Below, piece by piece: positions 25,401 through 33,756 of a stretch of 64,000 bases of DNA (its first letter is position 1; each line of letters starts with the position of its first letter). The stretch comes from Methanomassiliicoccaceae archaeon COG_1 (GTDB lineage Archaea; Thermoplasmatota; Thermoplasmata; Methanomassiliicoccales; Methanomethylophilaceae). The notes beneath the pieces were generated by a model. That model was not told the DNA's origin and searched no databases. It saw only the letters and a list, made by a program, of their open reading frames with translations. The DNA lies in contig JAQQTI010000001.1 of assembly GCA_028561875.1 (NCBI GenBank), forward strand, positions 124,001-188,000, given 5' to 3'. A program made the position numbers and the translations under genes.

Positions 25401-28073
25401 CTCGCCAACCTGCTACCCGACACCTACTCCGCAACCGTATACAACGCCGCCGGCACGCAGATGGGCACCTCTACCCTGACCGTCCCCGCCGGCGCCTCTA
25501 CGGGCGTGCAGCTCTCTCTCAACTCCGGGACCATCTCCGTCTCCGCGAAGGACCAGTACGGACAGAGCATCGGCAGCGCGAAGTTCGTAGCCGTAGAGAC
25601 AGCCTCCGGCCTGACCTACCGCGGCGATGTCGCCAACGGCGCCGGCACCCTCGCCGTCCCCGCCGGGACCTACAACGTATACCTAACCGGGGAATACGTC
25701 TCCATATCCTCCTCGACCTCAAGCGTCACCTCCGGCAACACTCGCTCGGTGACCCTCGTTGGCTACGAGGCCAAGGAGCGCACCGTCACCGGCGTGCCCT
25801 CCGGGGTCACCGCTTCCGTAATGGGCGTCGGCTTCAACACCGTGTCCAGCAACGGCAACGTCTCCGTCCCCAGCGTCGGAGGCGTCGTCGGCACTTACAC
25901 CGTGTACGCGGTGTCCGCGGGCACCGTCTACTACGGCATCCTCGGCAGCGGCGTGACCTCTGGGCAGGGATACACGGTCAGCGGCACCTTGAAACATGCT
26001 GGCAGCTCGGTCGCCGGCACCGTCGTGTTCATCAAAGATACAGGTGAGACCTTCGTGTTCGGAACCGACGCGGACGGCAAATACACCGCCGTCCTGCCAG
26101 CCGGAGGATACAGCATCAACGCGTACGACTCCACCTCGCTCGCCTACCTAGGAAAATACACCGTCTCCAAGGACGAGGACGCAGGCAGCATTCCCCTCGT
26201 CGACGGGCGCTCGGTGACAGCAAGGCTGGTCTACTCGACCCGCATGTCCTCTCCATCCAGCAGGGGCGTCGCCTACGCCGACGTCGAGGGCAAGGTTAAC
26301 TACGGAGGCAACGCGTACGTCCTCATCTCAAAGACCAACTCCGACGGGAGGGCGATTTTCTGGATCCCCGCTGGCGTAGAGCTGGCCGCGACCTTGCACA
26401 AGGAGGAGTTCCCCCCCTCTTCGGTGTTCGCCGTCACCGAGGACTTCACCGGCAAATCCGATGCCAGCACCCGCAACGCGACGATCACCACCTGGACGAT
26501 TGCTGGAATCCAGAGTGATTCCGCCAAGGCGTACGTGAAGACCGTTTCGGTCTCCTCGAGCGTCGGCGCGGTCTCGCTAACCGCCTATTCCGACAGCAAG
26601 AAGACGTACACCCTGCCCGCGACCGTCGAACCCGGGCAGTACACCGCGAAGATTAAGAGCGGCGGGTACTACTACGACGGCGCGGTCTACATATATCCCG
26701 GCAACACGAGCTTCGACATCGACGCGAAGAAGGTCGAGACCGTGAAGATCAACGTCTCCGCTGAAGACGTCATCTCCGTAGAGGGCGTGAAGGACGATGA
26801 CGGCAAGACCGGCACCTACTACAAGGGGGAGGATAACACCTACTACCTCCAGATTGGGTACGGCTATCTCATCACCGCCTCCGGCAAGGACGGAAAGGTT
26901 GCCTACCATTCCATCGGGAACGCGACCTCGACCAGCACGACCATCGACATGACCTCCAAGTCGGACAAGGCCGAGATCAAGGGCAGTGTCGGCATCAACG
27001 GTTCGGGTACGATCACAGCCACCTACGGCGGCAAGGCCATCACCTCGGCCATCTCGAAGGGCGAGTATACGATTAACGTAGAAGCTGGCAACTCCGTCAC
27101 CCTCACAGCGAAGGTCTCCGCCACCGACAGCGGTAGCCACAGAGCGTACGAGTTCGCCGGCACCAGGATCCTTACCGCGTCGCAGGTGACCGCCGCGGGC
27201 GCCACCTGCAACTTCGCGTCCGAGACCGTCAAGACGGAATCCCAGTACGAGGATGTCGTCGCTTACGGCAGCGTTTCCGGGACCTTCGCAGACGGGAGGG
27301 GCACCCTGAGCTTCAACGTCGCCAATACCGGTAAGGTCGCTCAGACCTACCTCGTGACGGGCGGCTCCGTGTTCACCCTCGAGAGGGCATACTCGGTCAC
27401 CGTCCCCGCTGGCGGCAGTGCTCCGGTCACGGTCAGTGGGCACTATAACGCTGACAAGACCGGTTACGGTGACGCCGGCATGTGCGTCAACGTCGCCACG
27501 CTCTCCGGCGCCTCCAAGGCCGTCGTCATGGTGCCTGCGAGCGCGTTCGGGACTGCCGCCTCCAACGTAAAGGTTCTCCTCGCGGGCGACGAAGGTGGCG
27601 AGCCTGACAACGTCAACGGCTACGCTTACAAGTACGCGGTCACCGTCGACAATACCGCCAACGGATTGCCCGCGGCGGTCACCGTCAGCGCCTCCAGCGC
27701 CGGCACCTGGGCCGCGTACGTCACGGATTCCGGCGGATACGAGGTCTTCGAATCTTCCGGGCATACGTTCTATGCCGCGGCCTACAAGACGAGCGTATTC
27801 TACGTGATGCTCGTCAATCCCGAGGGCAAAGAGGTCCCTGTCCCTGGAGCCGACATATCTGTGCAGGCCGGGGACACGACCAAGACGGTCGCGGCGTCCG
27901 CCTCCACCGTAAATACCGAGGTCATCGAGTCCGATGCGACGGGCAAGGACATAGAGGGCAAGGAAAAGGCCTTGAGCGGAACGTTCTGGGCGCTCCTGGT
28001 CGTATCCGTAATCGTCCTCCTCGTAATGGTATGGGGGGGCATGAGGAGGGGGGTGTTCTCACGCAGGAAGTAA
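22467..28073 (+). CDS. Giant STT3/AglB-like membrane protein with Ig-like extracellular tail
   Basis: A protein of 1868 residues. Residues 1-~515 hold about a dozen hydrophobic helices in the arrangement of archaeal oligosaccharyltransferase AglB/STT3, with an acidic first loop GISADDNYALSGG. Residues ~520-850 match the globular STT3 part, but the catalytic WWDxG motif is not recognisable; GAMVTWYGYSDSAVSNGG and SPMSRALLSTTSTG occupy the equivalent place. From ~855 to ~1830 follow many beta-sandwich repeats of the carboxypeptidase-regulatory/CNA-B type (for example GVVGTYTVYAVSAGTVYYG). A final transmembrane helix (LVVSVIVLLVMVWGGMRRG) anchors the tail. It could be an OST variant or an anchored surface protein. 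Confidence 0.75.
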   Translation: MRKFAIKKATPDKGDPEGAAKAASEGGWFREHWRLLTLFVIILAAFLIRFVFAYGISADDNYALSGGASATTNLRVITEILAGTFDPASQASLNYPLGAVNVHGPVFDYLMAGMASIITVFGISDVTAAAGALAWSAPIFGALTCVPVYLVGRTVSRGNGTVGVLSALFYAFFAITIMTTPFSNGTAFPLLCFLVAWLIYAVMRAFEEADRVSAAGVRAFISEEAVRKHAIAAATLFALIALTWTNYRMLVLCAAVMLLIGLSMRRITGREIGSVAGISAFVLLAGTAAAALYYVPMGMWDSVFSGACVLGVCTVVLTTAAALSEKKPWVLTLPIFVTAIVAIAAALWLAAPDLLDAAVHGNDMYTGSLMESLADSFTRTGIGAMASYYGWFTLWLPLMLGAWMLYRYRRDGGSRLYGFTILWLFSCSFVGWFSSDYAVVSGAGFAVGSAVVVYDVVKAVRLRKYLSSLKGNGIRGGAKKALKFFPLITIIGAVVLIVAPNAALAIDAATPTNDEKAGWCGGMGYTINTTDSSLMDSMWNSYEGRGKSGAMVTWYGYSDSAVSNGGFDSVTDAYGGGTSPMSRALLSTTSTGTVAVMALRLMLADGVAHYRSDINAAGLDYSLFEKYAGDPSKAIDYISKNPGKFPGISSGVTKENAVYLVLSEYVSSKLTSTEAHGFYDNVRKTSGKSITYVEVDGGMLPVYYGDGSVFSTLAYFGDYARDKYGVPNEFCTVNTSTKSYTYTNAMYETFLWKALLGISASDAGVGSSVALLNALAVSDGSVKAVPGTGLPGFNVSYWHVRYNPDSSATGTSSGWVDMDAYEAIALQKEKGGVINYLSSVVVLEYDPDDTNAVTGTASYGGQPAANIKVAVYEKLSYADGYVMRDYGFTNADGGYTLSVPHSGEYYVVAYAGATDSRNGTPVATYYNAVPAAIDIPAASASGYVVVGEEVFSGNGTLAITGTASGQKYEASVTAGAFSLANLLPDTYSATVYNAAGTQMGTSTLTVPAGASTGVQLSLNSGTISVSAKDQYGQSIGSAKFVAVETASGLTYRGDVANGAGTLAVPAGTYNVYLTGEYVSISSSTSSVTSGNTRSVTLVGYEAKERTVTGVPSGVTASVMGVGFNTVSSNGNVSVPSVGGVVGTYTVYAVSAGTVYYGILGSGVTSGQGYTVSGTLKHAGSSVAGTVVFIKDTGETFVFGTDADGKYTAVLPAGGYSINAYDSTSLAYLGKYTVSKDEDAGSIPLVDGRSVTARLVYSTRMSSPSSRGVAYADVEGKVNYGGNAYVLISKTNSDGRAIFWIPAGVELAATLHKEEFPPSSVFAVTEDFTGKSDASTRNATITTWTIAGIQSDSAKAYVKTVSVSSSVGAVSLTAYSDSKKTYTLPATVEPGQYTAKIKSGGYYYDGAVYIYPGNTSFDIDAKKVETVKINVSAEDVISVEGVKDDDGKTGTYYKGEDNTYYLQIGYGYLITASGKDGKVAYHSIGNATSTSTTIDMTSKSDKAEIKGSVGINGSGTITATYGGKAITSAISKGEYTINVEAGNSVTLTAKVSATDSGSHRAYEFAGTRILTASQVTAAGATCNFASETVKTESQYEDVVAYGSVSGTFADGRGTLSFNVANTGKVAQTYLVTGGSVFTLERAYSVTVPAGGSAPVTVSGHYNADKTGYGDAGMCVNVATLSGASKAVVMVPASAFGTAASNVKVLLAGDEGGEPDNVNGYAYKYAVTVDNTANGLPAAVTVSASSAGTWAAYVTDSGGYEVFESSGHTFYAAAYKTSVFYVMLVNPEGKEVPVPGADISVQAGDTTKTVAASASTVNTEVIESDATGKDIEGKEKALSGTFWALLVVSVIVLLVMVWGGMRRGVFSRRK

Positions 28074-28867
28074 AGAAGGCAATGTTCGCAATCGCGGTTC
28101 TCCTGGCCGCGGCCCTCGCCGGGCTGGCGGCCTGGACGGACGCCGACGAGTCCTCCGCCGTCTCCAACCACGGCATCAGCGGGGACAAGGACTCCACGTC
28201 CACCGAGGGCAAGCTGGATTTCAAGATTTCGTTCAGCGAGTCGGACAGCTACACATCAATCTCCATCACGTACTCCGCGAAGTTGACCAACCGCTCCGGC
28301 AGCACGCAGGCGAACGCCGTCAGTCCCTCCTCCGGGTCCCTGGTCAACGGGGTCCCCGAGAAGCTGACCGTCACCGCGCCGAAAACGGCGGGCACGTACA
28401 CCCTGGTCGTCACGTACACCGAGCAGATTGATGACAAGAAATCCGAGACCTTCACCGACGAGAAGAAGATCAAGGTCGTCAATCCGGTCGTCCTCTCGCT
28501 CACCGTGAAGAACGAAGGCACCGTGTCGTTGAGCGATGTCACCGTCTACTTCTACGTGGACGACAAACTCGTCGAGAACAGCGACACCAAGCTATCCGTC
28601 AAGGCCGGGGAGAAGGCCACCATCAAATACAACTACGGCAACGCGGACCTCTCGCATGGCAAGCACACCTTCTATGCGAAGGCAGCGGACGGGAGTTATC
28701 TGAATATCACAGGCCTCGACGAGAAACAGACCTTCTACTACAAGCAGGGCGACTACGACTTAGCGAACTATCTAATGCTGATCGCGCTGGTGGTCCTGAT
28801 CGTGGTCGCGATTTACATCTTCACGAGGCCCGTGAAGAACTACGGCAAGCCCAAGTCCAGGCGCTGA
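28031..28867 (+). CDS. Membrane-anchored CARDB/Ig-like surface protein
   Basis: This protein has an N-terminal signal-anchor (KKAMFAIAVLLAAALAGLAA), two beta-sandwich regions (SYTSISITYSAKLTNRSGST; VVLSLTVKNEGTVSLSDVTV, CARDB-like) and a C-terminal transmembrane helix (YLMLIALVVLIVVAIYIFTR) with a short basic tail. The start at 28031 overlaps the STT3-like gene by 43 bp and supplies the basic n-region; ATG 28082 would lack it. It is co-oriented and overlapping, so it is probably a partner of the giant protein on the cell surface. It stops with TGA. Confidence 0.65.
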   Translation: MGGHEEGGVLTQEVKKAMFAIAVLLAAALAGLAAWTDADESSAVSNHGISGDKDSTSTEGKLDFKISFSESDSYTSISITYSAKLTNRSGSTQANAVSPSSGSLVNGVPEKLTVTAPKTAGTYTLVVTYTEQIDDKKSETFTDEKKIKVVNPVVLSLTVKNEGTVSLSDVTVYFYVDDKLVENSDTKLSVKAGEKATIKYNYGNADLSHGKHTFYAKAADGSYLNITGLDEKQTFYYKQGDYDLANYLMLIALVVLIVVAIYIFTRPVKNYGKPKSRR

Positions 28868-28880
28868 AGGAAACCTTTCA

Positions 28881-28896
28881 GGGGGCTTCGGCCCCC
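28881..28896. terminator. Hairpin between convergent genes
   Basis: GGGGGC-TTCG-GCCCCC is a perfect six-pair stem with a UUCG loop (CGAA on the other strand). It sits between the TGA of the surface-protein gene and the CGA end of truA. Under conventional reading it lies inside the truA coding frame. Confidence 0.6.
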
Positions 28897-28929
28897 TTCG
28901 ACCTCTCGTCCGGGGAGGTCGTGCCACGC

Positions 28930-29739
28930 TCGATCGAAATAATACGAGCGCAGCGCCCCGTGGAAAGCCGAGTCGAGCGCATCGCGATAGGTGTCTTGGC
29001 GGATGCTCTTCTCGTACGGGCACCTTATGGGGTGGGAGAACGCCACGTCCCCGTAGCTCACATCGAGAAGGGTAAGCCCCCCGGGTTTGGCGAGGCCGAA
29101 CGTTCCATCGTCGCCGTCAAGCTTGGAAAGCACGTCATCGACCGTGGCCGTCCCCCTCCCGACCTGCATGACTGCCGCCATGATGCGGCGGATCATGTTC
29201 CACAGGAAGTAGTCAGCGACGAAGTCGGTCTCGATGACCCCGTCCCCCATGCGGGTCTCGACGGAGTCGATCGCCATCACCGTGTTGCGGTACTTCTCCT
29301 CCACCTTCGCGAAGCGCTTGAAGTCGTGGTGTCCCTCGAAGATCTTGGCCGCCTCGGCGAATCTCTCGAAGTCGATGCGGTGGGAGGGGCAGGTATAGCG
29401 GTAGCTGCGCTTCGCGGCCATGCGTGGATTGAACCATTCTGGTACCTCCGCCCATGCCCGGTAGTATACGCCGTCAGAGACGGAGTTCAGTGCCCTCAGC
29501 AGGAGGTCGTTGTCTTCGAACTCGGTGTGGAAGCATACAACGTTCCCGAGCGCGCTTACGCCCGCGTCCGTCCGACTGGCGAAGCGGAGGTCCACCTGCC
29601 CGGGGGAGACCTTATCCACCAGGAGGATCTTGTCCAGCATCTCGGATTCTACGGTACGGAGGCCCCGTGATTCGGGCTGTCTCTGCGAGCCGTGGAAATT
29701 TTCTCCGAGATACGCTACCTTGACGGCGACGCGCTTCAT
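28930..29739 (-). CDS. truA: tRNA pseudouridine synthase A
   Basis: TruA makes pseudouridines at positions 38-40 of tRNA. The catalytic Asp lies in LRFASRTDAGVSALGNVVCF. The N-terminal AYLGENFHGSQRQPESRG and the motif FLWNMIRRIMAAVMQVGRGT are typical. The archaeal-length protein ends ALRSYYFD followed by CGA (28930-28932), giving 269 residues. Conventional reading adds 30 residues, with two more CGA codons, through the hairpin at 28881-28896 to a TAG at 28840, overlapping the convergent gene. ATG 29739 overlaps the purD TGA (ATGA). Confidence 0.9.
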
Positions 29740-31070
29740 TGGCCGCCGCGGATTCTGTTCATGTGGTCGATTCTGCTCTTGAGGAGGGGGGCAGCACCGA
29801 TGTCATGGCGCATCTCGATGGCGTCGCACTTTACGAAGGTGAGGCCCTTCTCGCAGTTGGCGTTAGCCTCCTCCAGGGTCGTGCCTACTCCTACGATTCC
29901 GATGGACCTCGACGTGCCGGTGAGCAGTTTCCCGTCCTTCAGGTCAACGTTGCCGAAGTACACCATGCCCCCGTGATCCTCGACCGCGTCGCGGTCGACC
30001 GATATTGTGTGCCCGGGCTCGGGGTGGGTGCCGTACCCGCGGGGCACTACGTACTTGCAGACGGTGGCCTTGTCCTCGAATACCACGTCACTCTTCAGCT
30101 TCCCGCCGGCCATCCATCTGATCAAGTCAGTGAAGTCCGATTTGAGGAGGGTGAGCACATTCATCGCCTCCGGGTCTCCGAAGCGGGCATTGATCTCAAT
30201 GATCTTCGGGCCGGCTTTAGTGAGCATGAACTGCCCGTACATCACGCCGTGGTAGGGGCATCCCTCGGCGGCAAGGGCCTTGACGATGCAACGGACGATG
30301 TCGACGGCCTTGTCTCTCTCCTCCCTCCTGATGAAGGGGAGGAGATGGTCGGCGTCGCTGTACGAACCCATGCCTCCGGTGTTCGGGCCGAGGTCGCCTT
30401 CGTAGGCGCGCTTGTGGTCCTGCACTAGGGGCATGGGGATGACATCCTCCCCGTTGGTGAAGACCATCTGCGTGAATTCTTCTCCCTCGGCCTTGCGTTC
30501 GATGATGACCTTGCCGCCACCCATGTTGCTGTCGAAAATCTCTCTGATGTAGGCGATGGCCTCGTCAAGGTCTTTCAATTGGTCCCCTTGGACCTTGACA
30601 CCCTTGCCGCCGGTCAGTCCGACGGGCTTTATGGCGACGGGGTAGGTGGCCCTCATCAAGTAGCCGATGGCCTCTTCGGGGACCTCGAAGGACTGGTTCT
30701 CCAGGTTGCCCTCGATCTCGTACTTTTCGACGATCTCCCTCATGAAGGTCTTCGAGGTCTCAATCCTCGCCGCCTCCAAGGTGGGGCTGGCGCATTTCAC
30801 GCCGATGTTCTGTAACGCGTCGACGATGCCGGACGCGAGCGGACCCTCCGGTCCGACGAAGGCATAGTCCACAAAATTGTTGAGCGCGAAATCGCAGATT
30901 TTATCGGTATTGTCCTCGGAGCAGTTGAGGACCTCGGTGGCCCTCTGCTCGATGCCCGGGTTTATGTTGTTCATCACAGCGTAGATTTCAGCGCCGGCGC
31001 GTGCGAGCGCCTCAACGACGGCGTGCTCCCTCGCACCGCCGCCGATCGTCAGTACCTTCATTGCTACCAT
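29736..31070 (-). CDS. purD: Phosphoribosylamine-glycine ligase
   Basis: PurD is the ATP-grasp enzyme that makes GAR in purine synthesis. It begins KVLTIGGGAREHAVVEALAR; ATP-grasp elements include VAIKPVGLTGGKGVKVQGDQ, the QDHKRAYEGDLGPNTGGMGS motif and IIEINARFGDPEAMNVLTLL. I start at ATG 31070, five bases after an AAGGG ribosome site; ATG 31061 (MKVLTIGGG) is the alternative. With the standard code this frame is continuous with hypB upstream, with no stop between, because the hypB end is CGA. About 25 Arg codons were read and none is CGA. Confidence 0.9.
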   Translation of the reverse strand: MVAMKVLTIGGGAREHAVVEALARAGAEIYAVMNNINPGIEQRATEVLNCSEDNTDKICDFALNNFVDYAFVGPEGPLASGIVDALQNIGVKCASPTLEAARIETSKTFMREIVEKYEIEGNLENQSFEVPEEAIGYLMRATYPVAIKPVGLTGGKGVKVQGDQLKDLDEAIAYIREIFDSNMGGGKVIIERKAEGEEFTQMVFTNGEDVIPMPLVQDHKRAYEGDLGPNTGGMGSYSDADHLLPFIRREERDKAVDIVRCIVKALAAEGCPYHGVMYGQFMLTKAGPKIIEINARFGDPEAMNVLTLLKSDFTDLIRWMAGGKLKSDVVFEDKATVCKYVVPRGYGTHPEPGHTISVDRDAVEDHGGMVYFGNVDLKDGKLLTGTSRSIGIVGVGTTLEEANANCEKGLTFVKCDAIEMRHDIGAAPLLKSRIDHMNRIRGGQ

Positions 31071-31094
31071 TCTATCCCTTCCCTGAATTTTAAG

Positions 31095-31745
31095 TCGGAG
31101 GCCGAATGCGGCGATAATCTCTTCTACGCCCTCGCCCTTCTTCGCCGAGCAGGCGTACATCCTCTTCAGGCCGCCGGTGAGCTTCGCATAGTCGTTGATG
31201 ACGATCTGAGGATTGACACCTACCGTGTCGGCAATGTCCATCTTGTTGATGATTGCCACATCAGAGTGCTGGAACACGGCGTGGTGCTTCCTCACCATGT
31301 CGTCCCCCTCGGTGGTGGAGACGATGACAGCGCGGTAGTCGGTACCCAGGGGGAAATCCGCAGGGCAGACCAGGTTTCCGACATTCTCTACGAGGACCAC
31401 ATCGTATTTGGAGAGGTCGACGCCTCCGAGGTGGGCCCTTACCAGGTTTGCGTCTAGGTGGCACTCCTTGCCGGTGTTGCAGTTTATGGCGTCCAAGCCT
31501 GCCTTCTTGAAGCGGGAGTAGTCATCATCGCCGGTGACATCGCCGGCCACAATCAGGACTCTTTTGCCCTCGGCCTCCAGCCTCTTCCCCATCTCGATGA
31601 TGAGAGTGGTCTTGCCCGAGCCTATGGACCCCATGAAGTCGATTGAGCGTATGCCGTTCTCTTTGAACCTGTGGAAGTTCTCGTGAGCGACCTTGTTGTT
31701 GGCCTTGAGCACGTCGTGCTCCATTCCGGCCCGAACGATATGCAT
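31095..31745 (-). CDS. hypB: Hydrogenase nickel-incorporation GTPase HypB
   Basis: HypB is the GTPase that delivers Ni to [NiFe] hydrogenase. Features: the P-loop DFMGSIGSGKTTLIIEMG, metal-site CNTGKECHLDA, ENVGNLVCPADFPLGTD and the guanine-specificity NKMDIAD. There is no His-rich stretch. The usual end EEIIAAFGL is followed by CGA (31095-31097), giving 216 residues, a normal size. With the standard code it would fuse to PurD through 'RLKIQGRDR' into a 669-residue chimera. A TATA-like AATTTAATCC near 31770 suits a leaderless start at 31745. HypE is encoded at 46140-47186. Confidence 0.9.
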
Positions 31746-32463
31746 GCGCGGACATATTGCTGATCAGGGATTAAATTTGTTGTTCTCGCGCATGCGTATG
31801 CGTATGCCGAAAAATGTACGCTGGCACATACGAGGTAGCAAGGGAGGCATCTTACCCATGGTCGATTACGGGCCGCGGCGGTACCCGCATCTCAATCGCG
31901 CAGGCGCGCGACTAGCTCCTTAGAAAAGTGTCCAAAAACATGTAACGAATACAAAACCTATTGTGCTGGCACATGTCATGAAAGAGGCAGGGGACAACCC
32001 CAAAGCAACACAGGGCGTGTCGATGCGACCTCGTGAATGAGGGGGGGGGGGCAGTTACGCCGAAGCCACGGGTCAAATCAATTGTTCGCGGGCATTCCAT
32101 CTGCGGGGCGAGTCGAGGGCAACAATGGGGAATTGCTCCAAGCTCTACCCGTTAGTATCCGAACGAGGATCGGACGACTGCCGGTGCGCCCCATCCCGTG
32201 TGAGTCCAGGGGGGCCAAACGATCTCTATTCATCGGAGAGGCAGATGCCTAACGTGCAACGTTCTCCAATCGGCCAATCCATGGGAAAGAAAGCAGAGTC
32301 AGTTCGAGAGCGTCTCTAAATGCGCGGCACCCCGGAGACCCACGATGAATTCCATAATGCCAGCTCTTTAAGAGGATCGCACGTGGGCTCTCGAAATACA
32401 ATCGGCAAGTTCCTTGCGCGTCCCGCATACTATAAAGCGTGCCGTCCGTTACTGCGCCACATT
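31746..32463. other. 718-bp intergenic region, no gene recognised
   Basis: There is no convincing coding frame. Visible structure: the tandem GCATGCGTATGCGTATGC (31791-31808); a TGTGCTGGCACATG palindrome (about 31961-31974); a run of eleven G (32041-32051). The hypB TATA-like element lies near 31766-31778. For gatD, ACTATAAAG (32428-32436) is about 30 bp before its ATG. I looked for RNase P, SRP RNA, 5S and tRNA signatures and saw none. Confidence 0.5.
32428..32436 (+). promoter_or_regulatory. TATA box of gatDE
   Basis: ACTATAAAG is 28-36 bp before the gatD ATG; the transcript would be nearly leaderless. Confidence 0.55.
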
Positions 32464-33756
32464 ATGAGTTATGCTCAGTTCCTATCATCCAAGCTGGAGG
32501 CCGCCGGTGCGGTCGAGGGCTGTACGCTCTCCGTCGAGGCCTCCGGCAGATCCTACCGCGGTATCCTGATGCCTCACCATGAGTCCAGCGGGGAGGACGT
32601 CATCATACTCAAGGTCAAGAGCGGGTATAACGTCGGTATTCGCCTCGACGAATCCTCCACGGTCAAGGCCGAGTCCCGTCCGGCGGAGAGGAGGGCCCGC
32701 GAAGGATTACCCGGGCCCAGGCCTGGTCTGAAGTCAATCGCCCTCATCGGCACCGGCGGGACCATTGCATCATACGTCGACTATCGCACCGGCGCGGTCC
32801 ACCCCGCGCTCTCCACTGCGGACATGGTCAACGCCGTGCCGGAGATCGGGGAGATTGCCAACCTCAAGGCGAAGGTGCTTTTCTCCATCTTCTCGGAGAA
32901 CATGACCGTTTCGCATTGGCAGAAGCTCGCGCAGGCTATATCTGACGAGCTCAACGCCGGTGTCGACGCGGTCATCGTCCCTCACGGGACCGACACCATG
33001 GGTTACACCGCCGCGGCCATTTCGTTCATGCTCGGAGATGTTCCCAAGCCCGTCGTCTTCGTCGGGGCGCAACGGTCCTCAGACCGTCCGTCGTCCGATG
33101 CCAGCTCTAACCTTATGGCTGCCGCCCGTTTCTGCGTGAGCGGCGGCAGGGCCGGCGTCTTCGTCGTCATGCACGACACCGAGGGCGACGACTCTTTCGC
33201 CGCCCACCTCGGTACCCGCGTGAGGAAGATGCACACCTCCCGTAGGGACGCCTTCGAAAGCATTAACTGTCTGCCCGCGGCACACATCGGCAGGAATGGG
33301 GGGATTGAATTCAAAATCGAATGCAGGCCGGTTTCGGAGGGCAGAACGGCCGCCCGTACCGCCATGTGCACCGAGGTGGTCCTTCTGCAGTTCTATCCGG
33401 GGATGGACCCTGCGCTTTTCCGCGATGTAGTGATGAAGAGCAAAGGAGTGGTCATTGCCGGTTCCGGCCTTGGCCACGTGAACGAGAACATGGTCCCCCT
33501 CATCAGGGAGGCCAACGACGCTGGCATCGTGGTGGTCGTGACATCGCAGTGTCTGTACGGGAGGACCAATCTCAACGTCTACGACACGGGGAGGGACATG
33601 CTAGCGGCCGGTGCGGTGACCGTCCTCGACATGCTGCCGGAGACGGCTTATGCCAAACTCATGTGGGCGCTTGCCAACACGGATTCCCCGGAGGCGGCGA
33701 AGGAGGCCATGCGGACCTCTCTCGCCGGCGAGACGGGAGATAGGAGGGAGGAGCGA
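32464..33756 (+). CDS. gatD: Glu-tRNA(Gln) amidotransferase subunit D
   Basis: GatD is the asparaginase-like subunit that releases ammonia for the archaeal Glu-tRNA(Gln) to Gln-tRNA(Gln) route. A small N-terminal beta domain precedes the asparaginase core: LIGTGGTIASYVDYRTGAV, the catalytic VIVPHGTDTMGYTAAAISFM and KPVVFVGAQRSSDRPSSD. ATG 32464 follows the TATA box. After LAGETGDRREE comes CGA (33754-33756), which overlaps the gatE ATG as CGATG, a copy of the common TGATG coupling. A conventional TGA follows eight codons on at 33780. Confidence 0.93.

Noticed and set aside
31062-31110. A genuine HypB-PurD fusion protein
   Set aside because: The junction codon is CGA at the normal HypB end, a ribosome site precedes the purD ATG, and the same CGA pattern ends a dozen other genes. 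Separate proteins are more likely.
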